Origin: Ifrita kowaldi
Lineage: Eukaryota > Chordata > Aves > Passeriformes > Cinclosomatidae
Length of the DNA stretch: 64,000 nucleotides
NCBI GenBank assembly: GCA_013398055.1
Contig: VZRS01004545.1
Location: forward strand, 348,158-412,157
Direction: 5' to 3'
The first letter of the stretch is position 1; every line of letters begins with the position of its first letter. The notes beneath the pieces are model-generated. The model saw only the letters and a list, made by a program, of their open reading frames with translations, did not search any database and was not told the DNA's origin. Positions 37,769-50,600 of this stretch are shown piece by piece. The translations under genes were made by a program, and so were the position numbers.

Positions 37769-40700
37769 GGATTGGATATCATCTCTTTGGATTGCCTTAA
37801 CATTTACACAGAGGCTCTAACACCCTGCATCCCCAGGGATCTGCCTGGAGCCTGGCCAAAACTAACCCAATCACTCTCCAGCCTCACAGACATCGCACTG
37901 GAGGCCAGGGGATGGCTGGAATTGTGCATGCTGGACTGCCTAGTCAGTGCTGTTCTCTGACCCACACAGCCACCCTCCAACCTTGGTTGGTTCAAGCAAG
38001 CCTAGCTGCCTGGCAACACCAGGTCCCCCTCCCTCAAGGTGCTTCCCAAATTCTTTATTGCCAGAAACAACAAAAGTTGCTGTGTAAGCTCAGAAAGAGA
38101 AACAAAAACGCTTCATTAAAATAATGCTCAGACCGATCCTGAAAATTTCTGTATCTGGATGGGCCTTGGCAGTGGCACAGCAAGAAGTGGGGCAGGATTC
38201 TGGAACCCTTCCAGAGTTTGTACTGCGTTGTGTGAACCACTGAGTCTGATTTTGCATCATGCTCCCAGTAAAGAACATAGGAAGTAAAGAACATAGGATC
38301 AAAAAAAGATAAAAATGCACATGAACTGGACATCCAGCTTGTCCAGTCCATTGCTCTGGTCATGCCCCCTCCTTTGTCCTACAAAGCAGTGTGCTCTCTG
38401 TGTCTGAGCAGCTTCACAGAGATGACTCAGAGTCTCTCCCTGGTAGTGCCTCATGGGGTCTTTGCTCCTTCCTCCCCATCTATGCTGTCCAATCTGTGAA
38501 AAAGCTAAGGGCCTGGGTTTATAACAGCACAGGGCCATTCATCTGGAACTGCTTCTGACATCATCAGCTTCCCTGTGTATACTTCCTTGTTCAAGCATCT
38601 GTTCAGGGCAGCGATAACAATGCCAGGCAACTCCACTGTCCCTCTGCTGATCTCAGGAGTCTTCAGTTGCCATGACCTTCCCTGCCATTTCAAAGTTAAT
38701 GCCCTGTGATCTCTTTGAGATTTTGGGTTGCTTCATCCCCACTCCGTGAGTCTTCAAGTATGAGCCTACTGTTGTGCCCTCACCTACCCAGGTGAAAGAA
38801 CTTCCTGCTTAAATCTCCCACATTTCAGGCAGCTCTTCTGCCACAGAGCTGCCTTACTTCTGCTTCTGCCATAGCAAAAAATGTGTTTTCCTCCTTGCTT
38901 CTAGCACTTCTTGATGTGATTTTATTCTATTTCATTTTTTCCTTAATTATTCTTTTCTGATAATACTTCATCTGAAAATTGTTAAGTCAAAGTACATCGT
39001 GGGAAAGAATATCACCTTGCAAAAATCAAGCTACTTCTTTGACAATGGAAAGCCCCCCTTAGGTGTTTTTTAGAAAGGGTTTTTCCAAGTTCTCAAAGCA
39101 GGTATGAAGTCACTCCCACATCCCTAAAAGGAGGATTCAAAATTGTCCTGAGGAGATTAGCATCTCAGCTCATGTTTCAGACTTCTTATCAGGTTAAGTC
39201 CATCTTCAAATGTGAGCTTCAGTTTCCACAGTAAACCCTTTTCTTCCCCCTTCCTCCCCCAGGCCCATGCCACCCCATTATTTGTCCAAGATGATCCCCA
39301 ATGATATAACATCTTTGTGGTTTCAGTAAACCCAAGAAAAGGCTTTCTGTTCTTATTCCAATCTACTTAAGATACACTGACATAGAAAATGCTTTGTGCA
39401 AGAATGTCACACTTCCCTCCTCCAACCTCAGCAAAACACATGAGCACTGAGGTGATTTTTTCACCAGTTCTCATCTCTTTCTACAGAGATTTGCTAGCAA
39501 AACAAAGGCTGCTTCAACAGCCTGAAATGGGGACTTCGTAGGTTTTGTTTGAAGCATAAAAACTGAAGTGTGATTTATTTTTTTTTTCCCTAACAGTTGC
39601 TCAATAACAAGAACTGGGGGTACAAGTACTGATTTGAGGATGAAGCATGGTGAGTCATTTAGCAGCTTGGACTTCCACTGGGGTCAGTACGACCAAGACA
39701 AAACCCTGAAACACAGACCAGTTTTCAAGAACATTTCGAAGTCTGCCAGAAAAATAACACATTGGTTGGAGCCATGCCAATTTATACCAGCATCAGGAAC
39801 GCTTCTGAGAAGAAGCCTCTTTGGGAGACAGACAGAACCATTACTGGTGCTGGCAGTAGCACTTGTGCAATAATGCTGCAACACAACACCCGTCTGTGTT
39901 TCCACATGCAGCTGAGCCAGGCTAGGGATTTACCACCACCAAGAGAGAGATCTCACTCCTCTATGCCCCAATTCCTCCCACCAACTCTAGCCCCCATCAG
40001 AGACCTCTGTGTGTGGAGCTGGCTGGCCTCATTGAGGACCACCTTGTTCTGGTGGGCCAGCTCACAGAGGTGCCTCAGGAGCACCACAGCTGGTGCAAGG
40101 TCAGAGAGGGGCCGTGCTGCCAGGACATGGAAGTGGGGGTTGCTGGCTTTTACCTGTTCACAGCATTCTGGCTCTGAGCATTATGTTTGAGGGCTTCACT
40201 CTCTCTCTTACGCTGGAGGAGGGGCAAATTTGCAGCCACGTGCTGTGGGAGACAGGATTTGACATTACCTGTAGTTTTTCGCGGAGGTAGAGCAAAGGGA
40301 GAAGAGAAGGAAGGATGCACTAACAACGAAGAAAGCCTTTGATAGCTTCTTACAATCTCTGGGAAGAGGCCTTGCCTCTATCTAGGTTTATTGGTTTTGA
40401 ATTTGGGGCTGTTGCTGCTGTCATGTTTGGTTTTTATTTACAAGAGCAACACTTTAAAAGCCCAGAGTTGTACCGATTCAGCAGAGGTCAAACAAATTGT
40501 TTGCATTTTTGCTATAAAAGGGGCGTGAGGGAGAGTGAGACAGATGGTAAATTGGCTGCTAGGAAGCAGAGCTTGAACTTTTTCAATCATGTCTCCCTCT
40601 TAACTCACAGCTGGCAAAACTCTCAGTTCTGTGGCAGGTCTTTCACTGGACAGATCAAATCCAGCAGCACAGAAAACAAAACTCACCAGGAGCCACAGAG

Positions 40701-41887
40701 GGTGAGAAATTATTTCTTAATAAAACTACAAAGCCCAGAACAATAACTGGGCAACACTGACATGTATTGTTGGCCTTTATCACAATCTCTTTATAAGCCT
40801 GGGTTAAGAACAGAGATGCAGTTGTCCTTTGATGTCCTCGTTCAAAGGACTTTAAACCCACTTCCACCAGTGATAAGCCAGGGAAGGGGGAGAGGAGAGG
40901 CTGAAACACAACAGAAAAGGCTTGGCAAATAAATAATTTGTTATACTTTTGTATTTCTGGAGACACTGCCATAAAAGATACAGTCACAGAAATCACAAGT
41001 CGGATGTCACTCAAGCAGAGCTGCTTAATGCCTGCAGTAGCTGCTTCAGAGCTGCGAGCTTCTTGGAAACTGTCTTGCAGTTCAACAAGGGAAATGGAGA
41101 GGTAAACTTAGCCTTGTTTGTGGGCATCAGGGTAAGCTCCACTTAGAGCCTCCCTGGAACTGACTTCTTCCTTGTGTAACACCAGCACACAACTGGGGCT
41201 TCCCAAATCCTCTTGTGATTCCTTGGCCCCTGACGCCCAGCCCTTTCACAGCGAGCTGTGGGAGAGCTCACCCGTCCATAAACACAGCACCAGCACTCTC
41301 ACACCACTAAACACTTGCCAGACATGGAGCAGAAGCAGCTTAGGGACAACACCTGAGCAAATCTGTAGGTTTTTCTCCACAGTGACACCAAACTGCAGGG
41401 GGTTGTGTGAACAGGAAGAGCATGGCACTGTCCCCACTGATGAACAGTGGGACACTGTTCATCACTGTGCTTTCTTCTTGCTCTGCGCCCCTGTTATGAG
41501 GCAGCAACTTTTGGCAGAGGTGCTAGAAGAGATAATGTTCTAAACAGTTAAATCTACCAAAGATCCTCTGTCAGAGCCCTAAATTCCATTTTCAGGAGCA
41601 ATGTAAACACTTAGCAGCCAAGAACCAGATGCTCTTGAAAATTCTGCTTCACATTATGCACTGCAAAAACCTAGCAGTTGCAATATGACACACCAAAAGT
41701 AACCCCTGATTTGGAGTTTGCTGCTGCTGCTGCAGAAATAAAAGAAATTCCAGCTTGGTTCCTGCTCTTGTTCACACCACACTAACTCCATACAATAGGG
41801 CATTCAACTGCATTTAGATCATGGGGACTTTTTAAAGTAACAAATTAGCTGCCACAATCTGAAGAGTCAAATAATCAGACTGATCCC
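37769..41887. other. Non-coding stretch, no gene recognised
   Basis: No recognisable gene. Two plus-strand frames of 142 and 135 codons (39762-40190 and 40339-40746) and a 119-codon minus-strand frame (40655-41014) lack any known motif. A perfect 16-base tandem duplication lies at 38267-38298, and four CTG units near 41722. Confidence 0.55.
38267..38298. repeat. Tandem duplication of a 16-base unit
   Basis: AGTAAAGAACATAGGA occurs at 38267-38282 and again, identical, at 38283-38298. A small, recent-looking duplication. Confidence 0.9.
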
Positions 41888-42026
41888 AGGTATTACCATT
41901 GCCATTTAATTCCAGACACAAACAGAGCATACAACTCAGCAAAGGTCAGATGTGAAGTATGTGCCAGACCTAAAATTGAACCCATATGTCCCAAGTTCTA
42001 ACCCTTCAGAGCAAGCCCACCTCTCC
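41888..42026 (-). mobile_element. MIR-type SINE remnant, minus orientation
   Basis: The plus strand follows the reverse complement of a MIR-like SINE in order: 'GGTATTACCATTGCCATTTAAT', 'GACACAAACAGAGCA', 'ACTCAGCAAAGGTCA', 'GTATGTGCCAGACC', 'AAATTGAACCCATATGTCCC', 'TTCTAACCC' and 'GAGCAAGCCCACC'. The last three correspond to the tRNA-like head of such elements. This is the most complete of the three SINE remnants here, since it keeps the head that the other two lack. It is heavily diverged and its edges are approximate. Confidence 0.6.
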
Positions 42027-43375
42027 TCAAGGAGGATGTTGGCCACAAAGATGTGGTCACAGTGTGTGAAGATGCTTCACATTTATTATCACGTCATGGT
42101 TGAAAGCTGGTTTTGAAAACTGTTTGTAAATAAGGTCAAGTTTCCCAACAACATAGGCCAACCAAACAGATGTCACAGTTGCTTAAGTGTTTTCAGCATG
42201 TCTAGACACCACGTGGTGATTAACACCAGCAGTCCATGCTTCCATATGTGCTAGGAAGAGCAGAGCCCAAGATGTGATAGACGTACAATGGAAGAATTCT
42301 GGAAAATGCACATGAAGTCAGAGAGAGAACCAAGGGCTTTCTCACGTCCTGCGAATAACTGTCTGAGCCCCAGCAGCACCCAATTAAGAAAACAATTGAG
42401 ACTGAGATAGGCACCAACCACAACTCCTTTGTCAGAGTCATTGTGAGGTGCTGCCAAAACATTAGCCTCCCTTGATTTCAAGCACAGCCTGGCAAATGGC
42501 AAAAAGACAATTCCCAAGAGTAGCCACAGCAAGCGCTCCAGCTTCTGCAGGCTTTGGAGCACAATAGTTTGGAAATTGTGTTAAAGCCAAGAATGAGGGT
42601 TGCGAGCTAAAGCAGTAAAATGTTATACTTCCTAAACAACAGGCAGGAAGGGGAAACTGTGGATCCTGGAGGAGCTGTCAGAGGCAAAGAATGCGCTATC
42701 TAGTGCTTCTGCTGCAGCGAGCCCTGCTGAGACCCTGCTGGGAACAGCGTGGTTCCCCCTGAAAGCCGGGTACTTCATGCCAGCACTGACAGATATGGCA
42801 TCAGTTCTGCTTATCCCACGCTCTCCTGCTCCAAGCAGCATCCTGCTCTTGGAAGTCAGTCTCCCTCTTCAGTCAGCCATGAGTCTCACATGGTCAGACA
42901 TGCACTGCAGATAGTGTTAGCTTTATGATTAGAGCTGTCTGCTGCGAGACACATTTTAAAATTCATGACCTTTCCCATCAGGGTTCAAAACCGAACTGGC
43001 CTGAAGATGAAAGACTGGCTTAGACTCCTGCTGTAAGCCGCTTGCCTTCTTTCCTCCCCCTAGTATTTCTCCTTCAGCATTTACTTCCAATTATTTTACA
43101 GACTGCCTTCCACTAACTGCAGGTTTAAAAATTGCTAATGAATTGAGATAAATTAAAGTTCATCAGTATCTGAACCAAGCATGTGTTTCAACTTTACAGT
43201 CATGCCTGACTATCAAAGGTATCTTCTTTTGTCAGGTAGAAGATGCTCTAGGAAGGCTGCAGCTGGCCAAAAGAGATAGAGCTGAATTTTGAAGGAAGAA
43301 AAACAAGAAGGAGAACGCTTATGTTGCCTGTGAAAGAGGTATTTGCAGAGGGATTGGCCATAATACCAGTAATAT

Positions 43376-43414
43376 GGAGGAGGGGGTGGAGGAGGGGAAG
43401 AAGAGAGGAGGAAA
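43376..43414 (+). repeat. Purine-rich G-run tract
   Basis: GGAGGAGGGGG, a single T, then GGAGGAGGGGAAGAAGAGAG and GAGGAAA. It has several G-runs of three to five, so a quadruplex or triplex is possible. It may simply be low-complexity sequence. Confidence 0.7.
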
Positions 43415-46103
43415 CGTAAAACCAACCACGGCACACACATTGGCACTTGTAGAGTCCTGGAGACTTTGCCAATGGAAATTAGAGAGGAATGTGTTTGCTC
43501 CTTACCACAATTAGAAGCAACCAAACTGAAAAAAAAAGTACTCCTCTCAGTGGGACTGTTGTCATGAATTGTATTTTACCACTCTAACACACTCCCACTG
43601 CTGGCTTTTTCTCAAGGAAAATCCATGAGAATAAGAATGCATTTTCATAATTTACACTCTGAAAAGCAGGATGTTTCTGCCAGTTCCCAGCAACTGCATG
43701 AATCGTGTTTCCTAGTCAGGCTGGCCAGAAAACAACAATTCATTTCGCGAGGCACTTGGGGACTGAAAACAAGGCCTTCCGAACACAAAAAGGGGATTCT
43801 CGCTAAATCTAAACCACGTGGGACCACTCATCGCCAACCACCCAGCAGGGAAATGGCTGCACACACCCGCCAGCCTTCGCAGAGCTCGCCAGGGCACATG
43901 GTTCAGCAGTGAGGATGCCCTGAGCCATGGGGAAGCTGCACACCTCCTGGACAGCACTGCTTGCATATTGCTCCTCTCCTTCACTGTCACCTCGGCCCCA
44001 GGAAAAGTCCCCAGCCACTGCTGGGATGCCACTTGCCAGCTACCAGCATGTGCCTTCCCAGTGTTGCCACTCCTCTCCCCTCCCCTCTCACCATTTGCAG
44101 GCAGTGCCACACAATAGCCTGGACCCACCCCAGGCACAGCATCTCCAGCTGACCCCTTCTTGGCTAAAGAACATGCACATGCCTGTCACCTCTTCCTGGG
44201 ACTACAGTCACTGCGGCAGGGCGGGAGGAGCTCAGGGAGGCTGGGCAGGGGCAGTCACAGATGTGGTGCCCTCAGGGCCTCTGAAGTAGCCACCGTTGAG
44301 ATGATGCAGTGTAGAACCATGCACAGCCCACACTACCATGAGATGAAGGGTGAAACAGTAGCAAATATCATTTTCACTGGAGTTACCCATTGCACGAAAG
44401 CCATTACACATGCACCTATCATCAGTTTCATCCTCTTCTTTGCTGGTGATGAAGCAAATCTTCACAGACAGCCTCCATTACCCTTCTTAAAGGTAGCAGT
44501 GGCAAACCACCCACGGGTATGTCTACACAGTCTAGCAAGATGCGTGGCCACCTAAGCTCTCCATCAGTGCTGTGTGGAGGGAGAGCAGAGAAATGCCTCC
44601 ACGCTGGCACTGGACCCAAGGAGATTAGAAAAGCCATTGTGCTGCTAAGTAACATGGAGAGAAACCATAGATAGTCACCCCCATGAGAACCCAGGCGGCC
44701 AAAAAGTGCCTGGTGCCTGACTCTTGCATGCTGCTTAGTTGCTCTGAATGCAACAAAGCCTCACACATACGTCTCTTGGCCTTGGTCACCGGTATTTGCA
44801 GATCCTGGCAGTCTTGGCAGGATAACCAACATTTTTTCAGCTCTGGGACTAATAGTCCTTCTTCCCTCTCATCCTTTAAAGCCCAGCCTTCATGATTTGC
44901 ACTGGTTTCCAGCCCTCCAGATTTGCCAGTAGGACATGCCTGGAGGATGAGAAGCACAGGGCTTTCGTACAACACTGAGGAGAGCAAACCTTTAGGCACA
45001 GCTCGCCTATTGAAAGTGAACAGCCATCACCAGTCCCTCTTCCCCCCAGGAAGGGCAAGTTCTGCCAGTTGGTGCCAAGGGTGGCACTACTAATGCATAA
45101 CCTCAAAAAAGACACAACTGGAAAAGGCAGAGGCCATTTGCACAGACCTGTGTCTCCTTCTAGTTCAGCACGACAAGGAAAGGCTGGCAGCATTGCAAAT
45201 CATTGTGCAGATGCTGCACAATGAGAGATTGATTCACGTCAAACCAGGCCATGTGAAAGCACTTCTTTGTCTCAGCTGAGCAAGAGTCTCCTTGCCATTA
45301 ATTTGCATAATGCAGAATGAACATACAGACGGGGCAGTGACTGATGCCACGACATGCAAGAACCTTCCTCTCCTGGGAAACATTGAAAGTAAGGGGTGTA
45401 GATTCACTTTCCTGAGTGGAAGTTCAAATTTATCACCCTTGATGTCTTGCCAGGGGTCCAGTGTTTGATTGATGAACAACCCCCCAGGGATGGGCAGAGG
45501 ATGGAGATGAAGGTCTCCCTTTGTGTGCACTTCTGTGTGCCTTTTTCTTTCAATGAACAAATGATTTGAGTTAATAACAGTGCCTGGTTTTGCTGTCTCG
45601 AGCTTCCCACAACATAGTTAGAGGTGGTATGGAGAGAAAGACCTAAACTTCCCAGGACAAGGAGGATCAGGGTGGACCACAGACCAAGGGAGCAGTGCAC
45701 AGAGCTGTGTATCAAGAGAAGAAAAGTGGAAACTGTGATATAAGCCACTGCCAGTCTATTTCACCCTTGGATTCACACATCTGCAAAAGCCTGGGCAAAC
45801 TGGGGACATGACAAATGATAGGTTAAGGGGCACACTGTGCCTGGTTGCTGGTGCTCCTTAAAACTGGCAATAAAGCCTCTCAATCCCCAAATAAGATGCA
45901 ACTGAAATAGGCAGGGATAGCTTGCATTGATGTGCGACCCTGATCCTTCAATGTGTGCTGGGTAGCAAAGAAACACCCACAAACCAGGCTCTTTCAGTTC
46001 CCAAGGCTTCTTTTCAAGTGCCTGTTACTTAAAAAGAGTCTGGTTCCCAGGAACAGTGGGAATTCTCCTCTGTTCCTCAGAGCCTCTTGCAGTCCTTGAA
46101 GGT

Positions 46104-46122
46104 AAAAAAAAAAAAAAAAAAA
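46104..46122 (+). repeat. Poly-A run (19 A)
   Basis: An uninterrupted A run with no AATAAA just upstream and no recognisable retroposon body, so it is probably a simple repeat. Confidence 0.9.
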
Positions 46123-49100
46123 TCAGCACTTAGATGAAGGGAATATCCAATTTCTGTCCTGAAAAATACATCCTCTAAAACAGCACAATGTTCACATTTT
46201 GAGACACATACAGTTTCTGGCACTGCTGTGGCCCAGCATTGTCCATTATTATTTTTGGCTTTCCTACTGGTCTACCACAGGGTATGTGTTTTGACTACAG
46301 ACACCTGCTTTTTCCATACAGTGCTGTCTCGTAGAGGACAACGTGCTTGGTTTTCCAGCTAGTGCTACTTTAAAAGTACTCTTCACCTGAGTAAGTCCAG
46401 GCTTCATTCAAATGATGCTGCTGCAAATGATACCTAGAAAAAATGTTTTCCTGTCGTTCCTCAAGAATGGCTTTGGATTGAAACGTTAGTGTGTCCCTAG
46501 TTTGGCTTGGGATAATTGAGTTGTTTTGTATCAACACAAGCTGACATCCAAAAGGGAGGTTCCTGACAGAGTGACTCCTCAGAAAGGGGATTTTCCTTCA
46601 GGATCCAACTAAAGAGAAGGTAACTATAAGCAGAGACCAGCCCAAACTCCTGGTAGCTAGTCTACAAAAGTCCAAGCCCAGATGTCACCCAGGAGAATGG
46701 CAAATGCCTTCATCTCACATCTACTGATGAAGAAGGATGTAAACATCTGGCATCCATGAACTTGGGGCGCAAAACTCAGAAAAGGAACAAGAAAGGATCA
46801 AAAATACAAGGGCTGGACTATGTGAGATTCAACAAGGCATGCCAATCAGCCAGTGGGGAATACAATACCAAATCTCTATTGCGACCAAAGGCGATATTCA
46901 GTTACCCTCAGAACACTTTTTAAACAAACTTGACACAATATCACCAAGACACTTGTCTCATGCTGCTGAGGTGTTTCTAATCTGACCCTAGGTATCTTAC
47001 CAGGGGTTTTATCCTAGCTGGAAATGTACATGTTATTCTACCAGTTAGGGCTCTGGCTTTTGATATTGGATACACAGCTTTGCAATCCTGTCCTGTATTG
47101 AATAGAGGGCACCTGATGCCATACTTTCATTCAGCATTGATGTGAAAATGAGATACTGGAAATATACTAGTAAAAAAAAAAAAATAAAAGGGGAAAAAAC
47201 CTCCAAAAAACCAAAACAGTTCAAACACTAACTTGTACAGGCGAAATGTCTGGCTTGTATTAGTAAACACATGAAGTGTACACCAAACTCACTATTTGCA
47301 CCCACTTCAACCTAAGCTGAGCACGGTTCTAAGAATCTGAAGATTTTTCCAGTGCAAGTAAAAAAGAGAAGCCACTTAATATCATACCTCTTTAACCCAC
47401 TTGCTTTCATGCTGCTATACTAGTAGATAATTCTCTTTTAAAAGGAAAAGGGAAAAAAAATGAAAAAAAAAATCAAGTCACTAGATGGAGAACAAAGATT
47501 ACACTGTATAGAAGTTAGAAAATAACCTAAAGAAATTTTGAACTCTGGAAGAGAACTCATTGTCTGTTAAACCCCACAGGGCAGTTTGAAAGTTCAACAA
47601 AGAAGTTTGTATCATTCTCTCTCTTACAGAATTTACAGCAATTTTCATAGCCCCTATTTGATTACCATACATCCCCACTGATTTTTTCTTCATTATATTC
47701 AATAAACAATTTTCAGATGGGATACCAGTATTTCATTGCCCTTTCATAAAATGGCAAATTGATTGTAAATTACATCTGGTTCCCCGTTATGGATATTTGA
47801 TTTACTAGCATTCACAGTACAAAACACCATTACCAAGGAAACTGTTGGATTTGGTATGAAGGATATCAAATGAGGCGCAAAATATGGAAGTTCTGAGAAG
47901 AAAAAACTTTTACACCTCTGTGCATGCCAAAGCACACTGACCTGACAGCCACAGGGCAAATTTCTTCTTCTCCTGTGCAGATTGGATGCATCAGATGTCT
48001 TGTGTATCTTGCTCCCTGTCACTTGAAACAACTACTGCAGGAGCAGCTTTCTAATGCTGTTTGGTCAGAAGTCTTTTACCTAAACCCGAAAAGACCACTT
48101 CTAAAATCCAAAGACCATCCTACTATCCTCAGCTCCTCAGCAGGAAGCTTTTCTGCTCTGAAGACAACTCGAATGCCAGTCAACACTAACTGGGGAGGCT
48201 GGTGCAGGCACATCCACTGTGAAGCAAATGAAGGTAAGCATTTACATCAAATAGAAAAATACTTTATTTCACCCACTTCTTGTACAAAACAAGGATTTGA
48301 ACAAAAATTTACTCCAGAAGGTAGGAAAAAAACTTGAAACATTCACTGGATCAGATACATGTAACCTCAGTGCACGTGCATTTTTTCAGATCTATGTTTC
48401 TTCTTTTAATGGAAACCTTTAAATTTTCTTTACAGACAGTGTTCATCTGTCTCCTCACCAGAGACTGAATTTGGGGAAATCTCAAACATCACTAGCAATC
48501 TCTTTCCAGACAGAATATCATCGGTAGCTTTTCCTGTGTTTGTGAGATTTCTCCCAGCATGTGCATTGATCACTCACAAGGGCTCATTTCAGCTCCTCCA
48601 TAACGAAGAGCCAGATGCACTCTGTGCTGAGTAAGAAAAAGTGAGTTGCAGAGAAGAGATTGTCTTCAGTGTAATCTGCTGTGTTTGCCATCACTCGAGC
48701 TTGTCAGGTCTTTTTTCCACTCTGCCCTTGCCTCCTCTTCCACCTTTGAGTCTATTAACACCTCTAAGAGGAAGAAAAATGTCCAACCGTTCTCTCAAAT
48801 TGGAACACACTTGACAAATACCATGTACAAGCAATATTAGAGCATCTTCACAACCTTCTCAGAAGCAAAATGTGCCTAATTCTGCTTGTTTAAAAAAATT
48901 CTGTCCTCTCCTAATTTTATTCACTAAATGTTAGCTCCGAAAGGACTTAATGAAGACCAGGTTGTCAGGGTTCCAGACAGTGGCAAACAGGATTGGGGCA
49001 CAGCAGCACTTTTTAAAAATGTACAGGCTGCAGCCTTGTTCACACTCTGGAGTGTTACAATTACAGCAAAGTGAAAATGCAGTGTATATTAGCAAAAAGG

Positions 49101-50537
49101 TGCTCCAGTTGCAGCCAGTTTCCTGCACAGGATAATCTACCCTAGCTAGAGGCAATCCATACTGCTACAACCATTTCCATTTTAGAGCCTTTCACATTTG
49201 TCATTGAGGCAGGAGTGCTACTCTCTACTCTGCATTGCTACCTGGTAAGTGGCTGGGAGCATGATGAGTATGGAGCAAGTCCAAGGCAGGCAGAGGGAAC
49301 TGAGATGGCCAGGGATATGGGGTGATGCCCGGTGCCACTGAGCCAGCCTACTAAAGTCAGAGCTAGCAGAGCCCAGAACTCCCGAGCATGCCTCAGTTTG
49401 GAGGCACAGTTGGGAAATACTTGCTCTAAGGACCAGATGGAGGGCGTGCAATGCATCAATAGGATAGCAAAGGGAAAGGATTGGGAAAACAGGAAGGAAG
49501 GAATCTCATTCCTCAGTATATATGGCCAGAGCATGCACGGCACCTCATCTCTGGGCCTTGCGTGGCTGGTACACGTGGGTGTGGTGCTTCACACCCAGCT
49601 GGGCTCACCAGGGAGCCTGTGGTGCACCAGGGCAGCTGAGCACAAGCTCTGCCCAAACCAGCCTTGTGCTTCTGCCTGCTGTACACAACTGCTCTGCCCA
49701 AGCTGCACATTTCTGCTCCATTTCCTAAGTTTTAGCTTACGTCTGGCAGATAAAACAGCATCCATCAATCAAACTCAGCAAGGCTGTTATCTGCAAGAGC
49801 AATAAGTCTCTCTCCATACTTTCTCCTCCAACTGCCTTCTCAGCCAACTCAACTAAGCCAAACCATCCTGGAACTCTCAGGACAGGCCCATATGCCCAGC
49901 ATCTGGAGAAGGCATGCAGAGAGCACAGCCTGTGCCTTGCCAGGGCCATGGTAGCTGTTGGAGGTTTTCTTCTCCAGTACAGTCTGATTCGGATCCTAAT
50001 GCAAACTATCAAAACAAGCAGACGGCAGCCACCTCTGGGTTCCTGCAGGAGCTCCCAGAAATCCTAGGACAATGTGACAAATGCTGTCTGGAGAAGCATC
50101 TCTTCTCACTCTTTCCATAGAAAGGATCCCCAGGTGATGCGTATCCTGAGATGATAGATAACATTGACTGTTGGAAACTCTCCTGAATGTTACACTACTG
50201 GGATCTTGATATTATTCATACTATCTTGTATAATATCCTTAACTGCATCCAAGAAAAAAAAGGATTACTTAGGGAATCTTGCTACTAAAACCTGTCAGAA
50301 AAATCATTAAGAGCAGTAAATTATGATAATGAGAGATAATTTTAAGAATTAAGGTCTGAAAATGTCTGCAATTTCATGTTATATTGGAAAAAGTAACTGA
50401 AAATGAAAAATAAAAAGCTCATAACTTTAGTAGCAGAAATGGAAGGCCACGTGGAGATTAAATAATAATAATAATAGTAGTATACAGGGGGAAAAAATAC
50501 GCATACACACAATTTTAGGAGTCACACCTCTTATGAG

Positions 50538-50600
50538 CAGGGTTAGCAAGAGGCTTAGGCAAAGCAAGCAATTGCCTGTAAAATGACTCGTAGAGTTGCC
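50538..50600 (+). mobile_element. Possible terminal fragment of a hAT-type DNA transposon
   Basis: CAGGGTTAGCAAGAGGCTTA is followed by GGCAAAGCAAGCAATTGCC. A CAGGG start and a 'TAGGCAAA…CAATTGCC' sequence resemble termini of hAT/Charlie-type elements as I recall them. The opposite terminus and the 8-base target duplication expected of hAT elements could not be found, so this is weak. Confidence 0.2.

Larger units (their letters stand above)
42027..50537. other. Non-coding stretch, no gene recognised
   Basis: About 8.5 kb with no recognisable gene. It holds a purine-rich tract (43376-43414), poly-A runs (46104-46122 and 47172-47184) and an (AAT)n patch near 50461-50476. GC-richer parts at about 43800-45200 and 49200-49950 carry overlapping open frames on both strands (for example 141 codons minus at 43712-44137 and 157 codons plus at 49332-49805). 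None has a recognisable domain, and the frames compete with each other, which argues against coding. Confidence 0.55.

Noticed and set aside
49332..49805. A 157-codon plus-strand frame
   Set aside because: Several overlapping frames of similar length on both strands, no domain, and composition that alone explains the lack of stops.
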